Below, in pieces: positions 52,295 through 64,000 of a stretch of DNA of 64,000 nt (position 1 is the first letter of the stretch; each line of letters starts with the position of its first letter). Below the pieces are notes generated by a model. It saw only the letters and a list, made by a program, of their open reading frames with translations, was not told where the DNA came from and did not search any database. Origin of the DNA: DATEDA01 sp963789885 (GTDB lineage Bacteria > Pseudomonadota > Gammaproteobacteria > Burkholderiales > SG8-39); the NCBI GenBank assembly GCA_963789885.1, contig CAWBNB010000021.1, positions 186,001 to 250,000 of the forward strand, in the 5' to 3' direction. The position numbers and the translations under genes are program-made.

Positions 52295-52326
52295 TTTTCC
52301 GCTTCTCCCTCTCCAGGGGTGACGTC

Positions 52327-54744
<2,418 letters not shown>

Positions 54745-54773
54745 CGCTGCGCGCGAGAGAGAAGGGGTTCGTG

Positions 54774-55046
54774 GTGAACAAGACCGAGATGATCGACCAC
54801 ATCGCCAAGTCCGCGGACATCTCCAAGGCGGCCGCGCAGCGCGCGCTCGACGCGACGGTCGCGAGCATCAAGATGGCGCTGAAGAAGGACAGCATGGTGA
54901 CGCTGGTCGGGTTCGGCACGTTCTACGTGGGCAAGCGCCGCGCGCGGACCGGTCGCGACCCGCGGACGCAGGCGCCGATCAAGATCCAGGCCGCGCGCGT
55001 GCCGAAGTTCCGACCTGGAAAAGCGCTGAAGGATGCGATAAACTGA
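54774..55046 (+). CDS. hupB: DNA-binding protein HU-beta
   Basis: A 90-residue histone-like nucleoid protein. It begins NKTEMIDHIAKSADISKAAA, with the VTLVGFGTFYVGKRRARTG core and the FRPGKALKDAIN end. The GTG start at 54774 (a GTG at 54771 is also possible) follows GAAGGGG as ribosome binding site. It lies 29 bases after lon and before tRNA-Val, the typical order. Confidence 0.96.
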   Translation: MNKTEMIDHIAKSADISKAAAQRALDATVASIKMALKKDSMVTLVGFGTFYVGKRRARTGRDPRTQAPIKIQAARVPKFRPGKALKDAIN

Positions 55047-55077
55047 CGCCCCTTCCCGGGAGGTGAACCTCGGGCAA

Positions 55078-55153
55078 GGGTGCTTAGCTCAGCTGGTAGA
55101 GCGTCGCCCTTACAAGGCGAATGTCGGCGGTTCGATCCCGTCAGCACCCACCA
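55078..55153 (+). tRNA. tRNA-Val (anticodon TAC)
   Basis: A 76-base tRNA. Acceptor arms GGGTGCT and AGCACCC pair; the D arm is TAGCTCAGCTGGTAGAG; the anticodon stem TCGCC/GGCGA encloses CTTACAA with TAC at 55111-55113. CCA is encoded. It begins 31 bases after the hupB stop. Confidence 0.96.
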
Positions 55154-55188
55154 CCCTCGCCTGACCGGCGGGGGCGGAACGGCGGCAC

Positions 55189-55265
55189 GGAGTGGTAGTT
55201 CAGTTGGTTAGAATACCGGCCTGTCACGCCGGGGGTCGCGGGTTCGAGTCCCGTCCACTCCGCCA
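55189..55265 (+). tRNA. tRNA-Asp (anticodon GTC)
   Basis: A 77-base tRNA. Acceptor arms GGAGTGG and CCACTCC pair; the anticodon stem CCGGC/GCCGG encloses CTGTCAC with GTC at 55223-55225. The TPsi arm holds GGTTCGAGTCC and CCA is encoded. It lies 35 bases after tRNA-Val, likely co-transcribed. Confidence 0.96.
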
Positions 55266-55278
55266 GATTTTCCGAAAG

Positions 55279-55307
55279 GCGAACCCTCTTGCTGGTTCGC
55301 TTTTTTT
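55279..55307 (+). terminator. Rho-independent terminator after tRNA-Asp
   Basis: A 7-bp stem (GCGAACC and GGTTCGC) with an 8-base loop followed directly by seven T residues (55301-55307). This is the cleanest terminator in the window and ends the hupB/tRNA transcript. Confidence 0.88.
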
Positions 55308-55314
55308 GTGGACC

Positions 55315-55388
55315 GGCCCGGCAGCACCCTCGCCGGGCCTGCTTAAATGCTCTTTCGTAGGCTCCCCATCTGGTGCGCTACGCGCACC
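55315..55388. repeat. Two inverted repeats upstream of ppiD
   Basis: GGCCCGGC/GCCGGGCC (55315-55322 and 55332-55339, 9-base loop) and GGTGCGC/GCGCACC (55372-55378 and 55382-55388, 3-base loop). Both are perfect. The second lies 31 bases before the ppiD ATG and could be an operator or leader hairpin. Confidence 0.45.
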
Positions 55389-55419
55389 GTGGTGAAGTTA
55401 ATCTAGCTCGCCAAGACCT

Positions 55420-57312
55420 ATGTTTAATTTTGTCGGCAAGCACAAGCGTCTGCTGCAGCTCCTGTTGGCGCTGATCCTCGTTCCGCCGTTCGCGTTCTTC
55501 GGGATCCAGTCGTTCAGCCGGCTCGCGGGCGGCAGCGATATCGCGGAAGTGGACGGCAGCGCGATCTCGCCCGCCGAGTTCTCCCGCGCCCTCGATCAGC
55601 AGCGCGACCAGCTGCGCGCCGCGCTCGGCCGCAATTTCGACCCGGCGCTGCTCGACACCCCGGAGGCCCGGAAGCAGCTGCTCGACAACCTCGTCGCGCG
55701 GCGCGTGATCGGACTGTACCTCGCGCGCAACCGGATGAGCGCGACCGACGAACAGGTGCGCGAGCTGATCGCGGCCGAGCCGGCGTTCCAGGAGGACGGC
55801 AAGTTCTCGCGCGGCCGGTACGAAGCCCTGATCCGCGGCCAGAACATGAGCGAGGCCCAGTTCGAGGCGCAGCTCCGGAGCGACCTCGTCATGCGGCAGC
55901 TCTCCGCCGGGCTCGTCGACTCGGGGTTCGTCGCGAAGACGACCGCGCAGCGGATCGCCGCCCTCCGGGGCGAGAGCCGGGAGGTGTCCGAGTCGATCCT
56001 GCCGGCGAGCCAGTTCGCGGGGCAGGTGAAGCTCGCGCCCGACGCGGTCGAGGCGTATTACAAGGCGCATCCCAAGGAGTTCGAGGTGCCCGAGCAGATC
56101 CGCGCGGAGTACGCGGAGTTGACGCTCGACGCCGTCGTTGCCGGCGAGCCAATCCCCGCCGACGAGATCAAGGCGTGGTACGAGACCAACGTCGCGCCCA
56201 AGCGGCGCGAGCGGCTAGAGGCCCGCAAGCGCATCGAGGCGCTGGCGGCGGAAGTGCGCAAGGACCCGGCGCGGTTTGCCGAGCTCGCCAAGGCGAACTC
56301 GCAGGACCCCGGCTCCGCCGCCCAGGGCGGCGACCTCGGCTGGTTCGCCCGCGGCGCAATGGTCAAGCCGTTCGAGGACGCCGTCTTCAAGCTGCGCGAG
56401 AACGAGGTGAGCCCGATCGTCGAGACCGACTTCGGGTTCCACCTGATCAAGGTCACCGGCATCCGGAAGGGGGAAGGCGGGAAAGGCGAGGAACGGCGCG
56501 CGAGCCACATCCTGCTTGCGGCGCCGGGCGACGCGAAGGACTTCGAGGCGTCGCGCGCGGAGATCGAGCGCGACCTCCGGCGACAGCGTGCGCAGAAGCG
56601 GTTTCCCGAGCTCGCGGAGCAGTTCAGCAACATGGCCTACGAGCAGCCCGACGGGCTCGCTCCGCTCGCCGAGCGGTTCAAGGTGCAGATCCGGCCGACC
56701 GACTGGTTCGGCCGCGGCAACGCCCCGCAGCCGCTGAACAATCCGAAGCTGGTGAATGCGCTGTTCGGCGACGACGCGTTGCGCAACAAGCGCAACACCG
56801 AGGCGGTCGAGATCGCGCCCGGACGCGTCGTCGTGGCGCGGGTCCTCGAGCACAAGCCCGCGTCCGTGCGCCCGCTCGACGAGGTGCGGGATGGCATTGC
56901 CAAGCGGCTCACCGCCGAAGAGGCGCTGAAGCTCGCGCAAGCCGCCGGGATCGAGCGACTCAAGCAGCTCCAGGCCGGGGAAGGCACCGCGACGAGCTGG
57001 AGTCTTGCGCGAACGGTGAGCCGCGAGAATCCCGCGGGCCTCGACCCGCGCGCGGTGCCGCCGGTGTTTCGCGTCGATACCGTCAAACTCCCGGCCTACG
57101 TCGGGGTCGACCTGCCGCCGAGCGGCTACGGGCTATACCGGATCTCGAAGGTGACCGAAGCGCAGGCCGCCGACGACGCGAAGCTCCGCGCGATCGACGC
57201 CGGACTCTCGCGCCAGGAGGCGCGCGACAGCTACCAGGCGTTCGTCGACGGGCTGCGCGGGCGCGCGAAGGTCGAGATCAACGAGGCGAACCTGAAGAAG
57301 AACGAACGCTGA
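55420..57312 (+). CDS. ppiD: Membrane-anchored peptidyl-prolyl isomerase PpiD
   Basis: A 630-residue periplasmic folding factor anchored by an N-terminal helix (about residues 11-29, LQLLLALILVPPFAFFGI). A SurA-N-type domain follows, then a parvulin domain at about 265-355 (DPGSAAQGGDLGWFARG, FGFHLIKVT) and a long C-terminal region. PpiD works at the Sec translocon with trigger factor-like chaperones. It is monocistronic after the tRNA terminator. Confidence 0.92.
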   Translation: MFNFVGKHKRLLQLLLALILVPPFAFFGIQSFSRLAGGSDIAEVDGSAISPAEFSRALDQQRDQLRAALGRNFDPALLDTPEARKQLLDNLVARRVIGLYLARNRMSATDEQVRELIAAEPAFQEDGKFSRGRYEALIRGQNMSEAQFEAQLRSDLVMRQLSAGLVDSGFVAKTTAQRIAALRGESREVSESILPASQFAGQVKLAPDAVEAYYKAHPKEFEVPEQIRAEYAELTLDAVVAGEPIPADEIKAWYETNVAPKRRERLEARKRIEALAAEVRKDPARFAELAKANSQDPGSAAQGGDLGWFARGAMVKPFEDAVFKLRENEVSPIVETDFGFHLIKVTGIRKGEGGKGEERRASHILLAAPGDAKDFEASRAEIERDLRRQRAQKRFPELAEQFSNMAYEQPDGLAPLAERFKVQIRPTDWFGRGNAPQPLNNPKLVNALFGDDALRNKRNTEAVEIAPGRVVVARVLEHKPASVRPLDEVRDGIAKRLTAEEALKLAQAAGIERLKQLQAGEGTATSWSLARTVSRENPAGLDPRAVPPVFRVDTVKLPAYVGVDLPPSGYGLYRISKVTEAQAADDAKLRAIDAGLSRQEARDSYQAFVDGLRGRAKVEINEANLKKNER

Positions 57313-57337
57313 GCGCGCGCGTACCGCGCCCTGCCGC

Positions 57338-58132
57338 TCATTCCGCGTCGACCGTCATCCCACCCGCGACGACGTTGAAGCCGCAGTCGACGTAAGTGAT
57401 CTCGCCGGTCACGCCGGCTGCGAGGTCCGACAGCAGGAACGCGGCGACGTTGCCGACGTCGTCGAGCGTGACGTTCCGCCGCAGCGGCGCGTGCGCCTCG
57501 ACGAACTTCAGGATCTTCCCGAACCCGGCGATGCCGCTCGCCGCGAGGGTCTTGATCGGTCCGGCCGAGATGCCGTTCACGCGAATGCCCTTCGGGCCGA
57601 GGCTCGCAGCGAGGTACCGCACCGCCGCTTCCAGGCTCGCCTTGGCGAGGCCCATGGTGTTGTAGTTCGGAACGACGCGGTCCGCGCCGAGATAGGTCAG
57701 CGTGAGCAGCGCGCCGCGCCGGCCTGCCATCATCGTCCCCGCGCCGCGCGCGAGCGCCGGGAAGCTGTAGCTCGAGACGTCGTGCGCGATCCGGAACGCT
57801 TCGCGCGACAGTCCCTCGAGGAAATCCCCGGCGATCGCCTCCCGCGGTGCGTAGGCGATCGCGTGCACCAGGCCGTCGAGACCGTCCCAGCGTCCGCGCA
57901 GGGACGCGAACAGCCGCTCGATCTCGTCGTCGGCGGCGACGTCGCAGGGAAAAACGAGATCGCTTCCGAGCTCCGCGGCCATCTCGGTGACGCGGTCCTT
58001 GAAGCGATCGTTCTGGTAAGTGAACGCGAGCGCCGCGCCTTCGCGGCGGCAGGCCCGCGCGATGCCGTAGGCGATCGACCGGTTGCTTAAGACGCCGGTG
58101 ACGAGAATGCGCTTACCGTCGAGAAAGCCCAT
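57338..58132 (-). CDS. fabI: Enoyl-[acyl-carrier-protein] reductase FabI
   Basis: A 264-residue NADH-dependent enzyme for the last step of fatty acid elongation. The catalytic residues Tyr147, Tyr157 and Lys164 are visible in LTYLGADRVVPNYNTMGLAK. The N-terminal LDGKRILVTGVLSNRSIAYG is the FabI nucleotide motif. The ATG at 58132 is set by the conserved MGFLDGK start; the frame is open to 58216. It is divergent from the ABC transporter and convergent with ppiD. Confidence 0.96.
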   Translation of the reverse strand: MGFLDGKRILVTGVLSNRSIAYGIARACRREGAALAFTYQNDRFKDRVTEMAAELGSDLVFPCDVAADDEIERLFASLRGRWDGLDGLVHAIAYAPREAIAGDFLEGLSREAFRIAHDVSSYSFPALARGAGTMMAGRRGALLTLTYLGADRVVPNYNTMGLAKASLEAAVRYLAASLGPKGIRVNGISAGPIKTLAASGIAGFGKILKFVEAHAPLRRNVTLDDVGNVAAFLLSDLAAGVTGEITYVDCGFNVVAGGMTVDAE

Positions 58133-58153
58133 GGCCGCTCCGTCGAGTGCGCG

Positions 58154-58159
58154 ATTATA
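58154..58159 (-). promoter_or_regulatory. -10 box for fabI
   Basis: TATAAT on the minus strand, 22 bases upstream of the fabI ATG. The -35 region is weak. A GGAG lies 6-9 bases before the start codon. The site lies in the same 82-base gap as the divergent transporter promoter. Confidence 0.5.
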
Positions 58160-58177
58160 GGCGATGACATCCGAGCG

Positions 58178-58206
58178 GTGACGCTGCATGACGGGTCGGC
58201 TACACT
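58178..58206 (+). promoter_or_regulatory. Promoter candidate for the ABC transporter operon
   Basis: GTGACG (58178-58183) and TACACT (58201-58206) are separated by 17 bases. A transcript would begin at about 58213, only two bases before the ATG, so the message may be nearly leaderless. Confidence 0.4.
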
Positions 58207-58214
58207 CCGGCGCC

Positions 58215-60413
58215 ATGCAAACCCGGGCCGCGCTCTTCGCCGTCGCGTTCGCAGCCGCCGTGGCGGGCTGCGGAACCGAATGGAACGATCCCTATCCGGC
58301 TGCCGATCGCGGAAAGAACTTCCTCTACAGCTCGTTCATCGATCGGCCGAAAACGCTCGACCCGGCGCGCTCCTACACCTCCGACGAATGGGGCTTCATC
58401 CAGCAGATCTACGAGCCGCCGCTCCAGTATCACTACCTCAAGCGGCCCTACGAGCTCGTGCCGCAGTCCGCGCTCGAGATGCCGCGGGCCCGACAGCTCG
58501 ACGCTTCGGGGCAGGAGCTTCCGGCCGATTCGCCGGCGTCGGCCGTGGCGTTCACCGAGTACGAGATCCGCATCCGGCCCGGAATCCGCTATCAACCTCA
58601 CCCGGCGTTCGCCATCGACGCGGGCGGCAAACCGCTCTATCTCGACCTTCCCGAGGAGGAGATCAAGCGCAAGTTCACGCTCGCGGATTTCCCGCAGACC
58701 GGGACGCGCGAGCTCACGGCCGAGGATTACGTCTACCAGATCAAGCGGCTCGCGCACCCGCGCGTGAACTCGCCGATCTTCGGCCACATGAGCGAGTACG
58801 TGGTCGGGCTGAAGGAGCTCTCGGAGGCGCTGAAAGCCGAGAACGCCCGTCTGGTGAAGGAGCACGAGGCGAAGTTCGGCCCGGGCGACAAGGGTCTGCC
58901 ATGGATCGATCTCCGCCGCTTTCCGCTCGCCGGGGTCGAGATCGTCGATCGGCACACCTACCGCGTGCGGATCAAGGGCCAGTACCCGCAGTTCGTGTAC
59001 TGGCTCGCGATGCCGTTCTTCGCGCCGATGCCGGCGGAGGCGGACCAGTTCTATTCGCAGCGCGGCATGAACGACGGGCGCAACCTCACGCTCGACTGGT
59101 GGCCGGTCGGCACCGGGCCGTACATGCTGACCGAGAACAACCCGAACGCCCTGATGGTGCTCGGGCGCAACCCCAATTTCCGCGGCGAGCCGTATCCGTC
59201 GGCGGGCGAGCCGGGCGACCGCGAAGCAGGGCTCCTCGACGATGCCGGCAAGACGGCGCCGTTCGTCGACCGCATCGTCTTCACCCGCGAGAAGGAGGGC
59301 ATCCCCTACTGGAACAAGTTCCTGCAGGGCTACTATGACCAGTCGGGGATCGGCTCCGACAACTTTGATCAGGCGGTGCGGATCGACCTCGAAGGCGAGG
59401 CGAATCTCACGCCGGAGATGGAGGCGCGGGGCATCGCCTTGCGAACCTCCGTCGGCACCAGCACGTTCTACCTCGCGTTCAATTTCCTCGACCCGGTGGT
59501 CGGCGGGCTCTCCGAGCGGGTACGCAAGCTCCGCGAGGCGATCTCGATCGCGGTCGACTGGGAGGAGTTCATCTCGATCTTCCAGAACGGCCGCGGCATC
59601 CCGGGCATGGGCCCGATTCCGCCGGGGATCTTCGGGTACCGAGAGGGGGAGGCGGGAATCAACCCGGTGGTATACGACTGGGTGAACGGCCGGCCGGTGC
59701 GCAAGCCGATCGAGGTCGCGAGGAAGCTGCTCGCGGAAGCCGGCTACCCCGACGGGCGGGATGCAAAGACCGGGCAGCCGCTCGTGCTCTACCTCGACAC
59801 CGTTCAGCGCGGTCCCGGCGACAAGCCGCGGCTCGACTGGTACCGGCGGCAGTTCCAGAAGCTCGACATCCAGCTCGAGCTGCGCACGAGCGACTGGAAC
59901 CGGTTCCAGGAAAAGGTCCGCGCCGGCAACACCCAGCTCTTCTTCCTCGGCTGGAACGCGGACTACCCGGACCCCGAGAACTTCATGTTCCTGCTGCACG
60001 GCCCGCAGGCGCGCGCGAAGACCGGTGGTGAGAACACCGCGAACTACCAGAACCCGGAATACGACCGCCTCTTCGAGCGGATGAAGAACATCCCGAATGG
60101 CCCGGAGCGCCAGGAGATCATCGACCGCATGCTCAAGATCGCGCGCGAGGACGCGCCGTGGGTATGGGGTTACCACCCCAAGGACTACGGCCTCGCGCAC
60201 GCATGGGTGAAGAACGTGAAGCCGAACCAGATGGCGCGCAACGGGCTCAAGTTCTATCGCATCGACACCGCAATGCGCGAAGAGAAGCGCGCCGAGTGGA
60301 ATCGCCCCGACCTGTGGCCGATCTGGGTCGGGTTGATCGTGCTCGTGCTCAGCGCGGTTCCGGCCGTGCTCTCGTACCGCCGGCGCGAGCGCGCGGCGGC
60401 ACGGCCCGCCTGA
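58215..60413 (+). CDS. Peptide ABC transporter substrate-binding lipoprotein (family 5) with C-terminal membrane helix
   Basis: A 732-residue solute-binding protein of the Opp/Yej group. The lipobox AVAGC is at about residue 17, then a binding domain with EDYVYQIKRLAHP, WPVGTGPYML, and TSTFYLAFNFLDP. Unusually, residues about 701-720 (WPIWVGLIVLVLSAVPAVLS) form a transmembrane helix followed by an Arg-rich tail. The protein is thus anchored at both ends. It is followed by two permeases and a fused ATPase. The frame is open from 58188, but the ATG at 58215 gives the lipoprotein signal. The ligand is probably an oligopeptide. Confidence 0.88.
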   Translation: MQTRAALFAVAFAAAVAGCGTEWNDPYPAADRGKNFLYSSFIDRPKTLDPARSYTSDEWGFIQQIYEPPLQYHYLKRPYELVPQSALEMPRARQLDASGQELPADSPASAVAFTEYEIRIRPGIRYQPHPAFAIDAGGKPLYLDLPEEEIKRKFTLADFPQTGTRELTAEDYVYQIKRLAHPRVNSPIFGHMSEYVVGLKELSEALKAENARLVKEHEAKFGPGDKGLPWIDLRRFPLAGVEIVDRHTYRVRIKGQYPQFVYWLAMPFFAPMPAEADQFYSQRGMNDGRNLTLDWWPVGTGPYMLTENNPNALMVLGRNPNFRGEPYPSAGEPGDREAGLLDDAGKTAPFVDRIVFTREKEGIPYWNKFLQGYYDQSGIGSDNFDQAVRIDLEGEANLTPEMEARGIALRTSVGTSTFYLAFNFLDPVVGGLSERVRKLREAISIAVDWEEFISIFQNGRGIPGMGPIPPGIFGYREGEAGINPVVYDWVNGRPVRKPIEVARKLLAEAGYPDGRDAKTGQPLVLYLDTVQRGPGDKPRLDWYRRQFQKLDIQLELRTSDWNRFQEKVRAGNTQLFFLGWNADYPDPENFMFLLHGPQARAKTGGENTANYQNPEYDRLFERMKNIPNGPERQEIIDRMLKIAREDAPWVWGYHPKDYGLAHAWVKNVKPNQMARNGLKFYRIDTAMREEKRAEWNRPDLWPIWVGLIVLVLSAVPAVLSYRRRERAAARPA

Positions 60414-60417
60414 GGCA

Positions 60418-61395
60418 ATGCTCGCGTACATCGTCCGGCGGGTGCTCTACGCCATTCCGATCCTGGTCGGGGTGAACCTGATCACTTTCGGCCTGTTCTT
60501 CGTCGTCAACACGCCCGACGACATGGCGCGGATGCAGCTCGGGGCGAAGCGCGTCACGCCGGACGCAATCGAGAAGTGGAAGGCCGAGCGCGGCTACGAC
60601 CGCCCGCTCCTGTGGAACGGCACCGCGGCGGGTGCGACGCGGTTCACCGACACGATCTTCTTCGAGAAGTCCGCGCGGCTGTTCGCGTTCGATTTCGGCA
60701 ACGCCGACGACGGGCGCAGCATCGGGCACGAGATCCGCACGCGGATGTGGGCGAGCCTCGCGCTCGCGATCCCGGCATTTCTCGTCGGGCTGGCGGTATA
60801 CGTTTCGTTCGCGCTCGCGTTCGCGTTCTTCCGCGCGACCTACCTCGACTTCTGGGGCGTGGTGCTGTGCGTCGCCATGATGTCGATCTCGGCGCTGTTC
60901 TACATCATCGGCGGGCAGTATCTGGTCAGCAAGCTCTGGAGCCTGGTGCCGATCTCCGGCTTCCAGCCCGGGCCGGACGCGGTGAAGTTCCTGCTGCTGC
61001 CGGTCCTGATCGCGCTGGTCGGCGGCTTCGGCGAGGGCGTGCGCCTGTATCGCACCTTCTTCCTCGAGGAGATGAGCAAGGACTACGTCCGCACCGCCCG
61101 CGCCAAGGGGCTCGCCGAGCGGTCGGTGCTGTTCGGGCACGTGCTCAAGAACGGGTCGATTCCGATCCTCACCGGCGTGGTGGCGGCGATCCCGAAGCTC
61201 TTCCTCGGCAGCCTCCTAGCGGAATCGTTCTTCGGCATCCCGGGCCTGGGGAGCTATACGATCGACGCGATCCAGGCGCAGGACTTCGCAGTCGTGCGTT
61301 CGATGGTGTTCCTCGGCTCGGCGCTCACGATCCTCGGGTACCTGCTCGCCGACATCTCGTACACCTTCGTCGACCCGCGGGTAAGGTTCAGCTGA
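60418..61395 (+). CDS. OppB/YejB-type ABC transporter permease
   Basis: A 325-residue permease with about six helices. It begins MLAYIVRRVLYAIPILVGVN, the OppB-type start. The EAA-type loop is KDYVRTARAKGLAERSVLFG, which contacts the ATPase. A soluble insertion lies at about residues 45-100. It follows the binding protein by 4 bases and ends in the start of the next permease (TGATG). Confidence 0.93.
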   Translation: MLAYIVRRVLYAIPILVGVNLITFGLFFVVNTPDDMARMQLGAKRVTPDAIEKWKAERGYDRPLLWNGTAAGATRFTDTIFFEKSARLFAFDFGNADDGRSIGHEIRTRMWASLALAIPAFLVGLAVYVSFALAFAFFRATYLDFWGVVLCVAMMSISALFYIIGGQYLVSKLWSLVPISGFQPGPDAVKFLLLPVLIALVGGFGEGVRLYRTFFLEEMSKDYVRTARAKGLAERSVLFGHVLKNGSIPILTGVVAAIPKLFLGSLLAESFFGIPGLGSYTIDAIQAQDFAVVRSMVFLGSALTILGYLLADISYTFVDPRVRFS

Positions 61396-62819
61396 TGCCG
61401 GTCGGACTGCCGACCGATTACGCGGTGTGGCTGCTCGTCGCAGCCGCGATCGGCTATGCAATCTACGTGCGCCGGCAGCCGCACCTGGCGGCGCCATGGC
61501 GGCGGGTCGCGCGGAGCCCCGCGGGCATGTCGGCGCTGGTCGTGCTGGTCGCGTTCGTCGGCGTGGGCCTGCTCGACTCGATGCACTTCCGGCCGGCGCT
61601 CGAGGGCCGTGACCAGCAAGGGCGGCCGGTCTACGGGGTCGAGGTCCTCAGCCTGCTCGACGTCCTGGTGATGCCGCTCAAGGCGCGGACGGAGCGTACC
61701 TATTCCGCGCCGCTCGCGACCCGGGCCTATGCGCGCGAGACGACGGAGCTTCCGAACGGCGGCGTCGTGCGGGAGTTCCCGCGGCTGCGCTACGGCGGCG
61801 CGCATCTCGCCGACGAAGCGGATCACGGCTGGGACGTCGCAGTGAGGGCGTTACAAGGCATCGCCCTCGGGTTCGCCGGCTGGTGGATCGCGGTATGGCT
61901 TGCCACGGCCGCTCTCGCCCGCGGACACGGCGTGTCCGTCGGCGCGATGTGGAGCGCCGTGCAGCGCCGACGGACCGAGGTGCCGTGGCTCGCCGTCTAC
62001 CTCACCGTGCTCGTGCTCGCCCTGATCGCGGTTCCGGTCGCGGTGCTGGCGACAACGTATCACGTGCTCGGCACCGACAAGGTCGGGCAGGACGTGCTGT
62101 ATCTCTCGCTCAAGAGCATCCGGACCGGTCTCGTGATCGGCACGCTGACCACGCTGGTCATGCTGCCGCTTGCGATCCTCCTCGGGATCATGGCGGGCTA
62201 CTTCAGGGGCTGGATCGACGACGTGATCCAGTACGTCTACACCACGATCAACTCGATCCCCGGGGTCCTGCTGATCGCTGCGGCAGTGCTGATGATGCAG
62301 GTCCAAATCGACAAGAATCCGGAGATCTTCCCGACCAGTGCGCAGCGCGCCGACTTCCGGCTGCTCCTCCTCTGCGTGATCCTTGGGCTGACGACCTGGA
62401 CCGGCCTCGCGCGGCTGCTGCGCGGGGAGACACTGAAACTCTCGGAGCTCGAGTACATCCAGGCGGCACGCGCGTTCGGCGTGCGGCACGCGCGCGTGAT
62501 CACGCGGCACCTGCTCCCGAACGTGATGCATATCGTGCTGATCGCGCTGGTGATGGACTTCTCCGGCCTCGTGCTCGCGGAGGCGGTGCTCTCCTACGTG
62601 GGGGTGGGCGTCGACCCGTCGACGAACAGTTTCGGGACGATGATCAACGCCGCCCGCCTCGAGATGGCGCGCGAGCCGATGGTGTGGTGGACGCTGGCGG
62701 CGGCGTTCGTATTCATGTTCGTGCTCGTGCTCGCCGCGAACCTCTTCGCGGACGCGGTGCGGGACGGATTCGATCCGCGCGTACTGGTGGGCGCGCGGGC
62801 AGCGGGCGCGGCCGCATGA
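61395..62819 (+). CDS. OppC/YejE-type ABC transporter permease, enlarged
   Basis: A 474-residue permease, about 170 residues longer than usual OppC (about 300). An extra N-terminal helix (about 8-25), a canonical helix (about 45-62), a long soluble loop (about 65-150) and two further helices precede the conserved part. That part starts YHVLGTDKVGQDVLYLSLKS and contains the EAA-type loop EYIQAARAFGVRHARVITRH. The enlarged class goes with Yej-type systems. It overlaps oppB by one base and the ATPase starts 10 bases after. Confidence 0.9.
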   Translation: MPVGLPTDYAVWLLVAAAIGYAIYVRRQPHLAAPWRRVARSPAGMSALVVLVAFVGVGLLDSMHFRPALEGRDQQGRPVYGVEVLSLLDVLVMPLKARTERTYSAPLATRAYARETTELPNGGVVREFPRLRYGGAHLADEADHGWDVAVRALQGIALGFAGWWIAVWLATAALARGHGVSVGAMWSAVQRRRTEVPWLAVYLTVLVLALIAVPVAVLATTYHVLGTDKVGQDVLYLSLKSIRTGLVIGTLTTLVMLPLAILLGIMAGYFRGWIDDVIQYVYTTINSIPGVLLIAAAVLMMQVQIDKNPEIFPTSAQRADFRLLLLCVILGLTTWTGLARLLRGETLKLSELEYIQAARAFGVRHARVITRHLLPNVMHIVLIALVMDFSGLVLAEAVLSYVGVGVDPSTNSFGTMINAARLEMAREPMVWWTLAAAFVFMFVLVLAANLFADAVRDGFDPRVLVGARAAGAAA

Positions 62820-62829
62820 GGAGCGCGGG

Positions 62830-64000
<1,171 letters not shown>

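Overview
This window is a chromosomal segment of a GC-rich betaproteobacterium. The evidence is its conserved gene strings: priB-rpsR-rplI-dnaB, alaC-hom-thrC, tsaB-rimI-UDG, alr-radA, and tig-clpP-clpX-lon-hupB-tRNA-Val-tRNA-Asp-ppiD. A Bug-family binding protein (typical of Betaproteobacteria) and the hopanoid/squalene genes hpnCDE agree with this. Coding density is very high, no gene-free stretch reaches 300 bases, and I see no phage, insertion sequence, CRISPR array or classical defence locus. I cannot name the genus.

Layout. 1-3.3 kb: ribosomal proteins S18 and L9, replicative helicase DnaB and a frameshifted NodB-fold deacetylase. 3.3-7.0 kb (mostly minus): an outer-membrane barrel remnant, PIN-PhoH ATPase, peroxiredoxin Bcp, an ArnD-like protein without catalytic residues and an Mth938-like protein. 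7.1-11.6 kb: alanine/threonine biosynthesis (alaC, a GNAT gene, hom, thrC). 11.6-15.1 kb (minus): mutS and a secreted metallophosphoesterase-like protein. 15.3-18.5 kb: an accessory catabolic group (DUF6282-like hydrolase, TauD/TfdA dioxygenase, Bug protein). 18.5-26.3 kb: suhB, trmJ, cysE with a clear promoter/operator, mfd (frameshifted), ispD-ispF-thpR. 26.2-31.5 kb: an EnvZ/OmpR-like pair beside a small secreted protein and a DUF1800/DUF1501 pair. 31.5-34.1 kb (minus): TauE exporter, BKACE enzyme and an SDR. 34.2-38.2 kb: tsaB, rimI, uracil-DNA glycosylase, lemA and two TPM-domain genes. 38.3-45.8 kb: HtrA-like protease, lplT, a LysR regulator, a CmpX-like channel (two frameshifts), alr, radA. 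45.8-48.7 kb (minus): hpnC-hpnD-hpnE. 48.8-57.3 kb: tRNA-Leu, the protein-quality-control cluster and two more tRNAs. 57.3-64 kb: fabI and a divergent Opp/Yej-type peptide ABC transporter whose fused ATPase runs off the window.

Genes that work together: HpnC, HpnD and HpnE make squalene. Trigger factor, ClpXP, Lon and PpiD form a folding and proteolysis cluster, and lon has a candidate sigma-32 promoter. IspD and IspF are MEP-pathway steps. Hom and ThrC lead to threonine. LemA with two TPM proteins, and DUF1800 with DUF1501, are conserved envelope modules of poorly known function.

The most notable points are these. Six reading-frame breaks in five otherwise intact genes each fit exactly one extra G or C. 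Two nearby NodB-fold proteins both lack the catalytic motif-1 aspartate. The cysE promoter has a perfect dyad between its -35 and -10 boxes. One substrate-binding protein has both a lipobox and a C-terminal membrane helix. I did not find a convincing wholly new multi-gene system; the best partly uncharacterised candidates are the two-component/DUF1800/DUF1501 locus and the DUF6282/TauD/Bug group.
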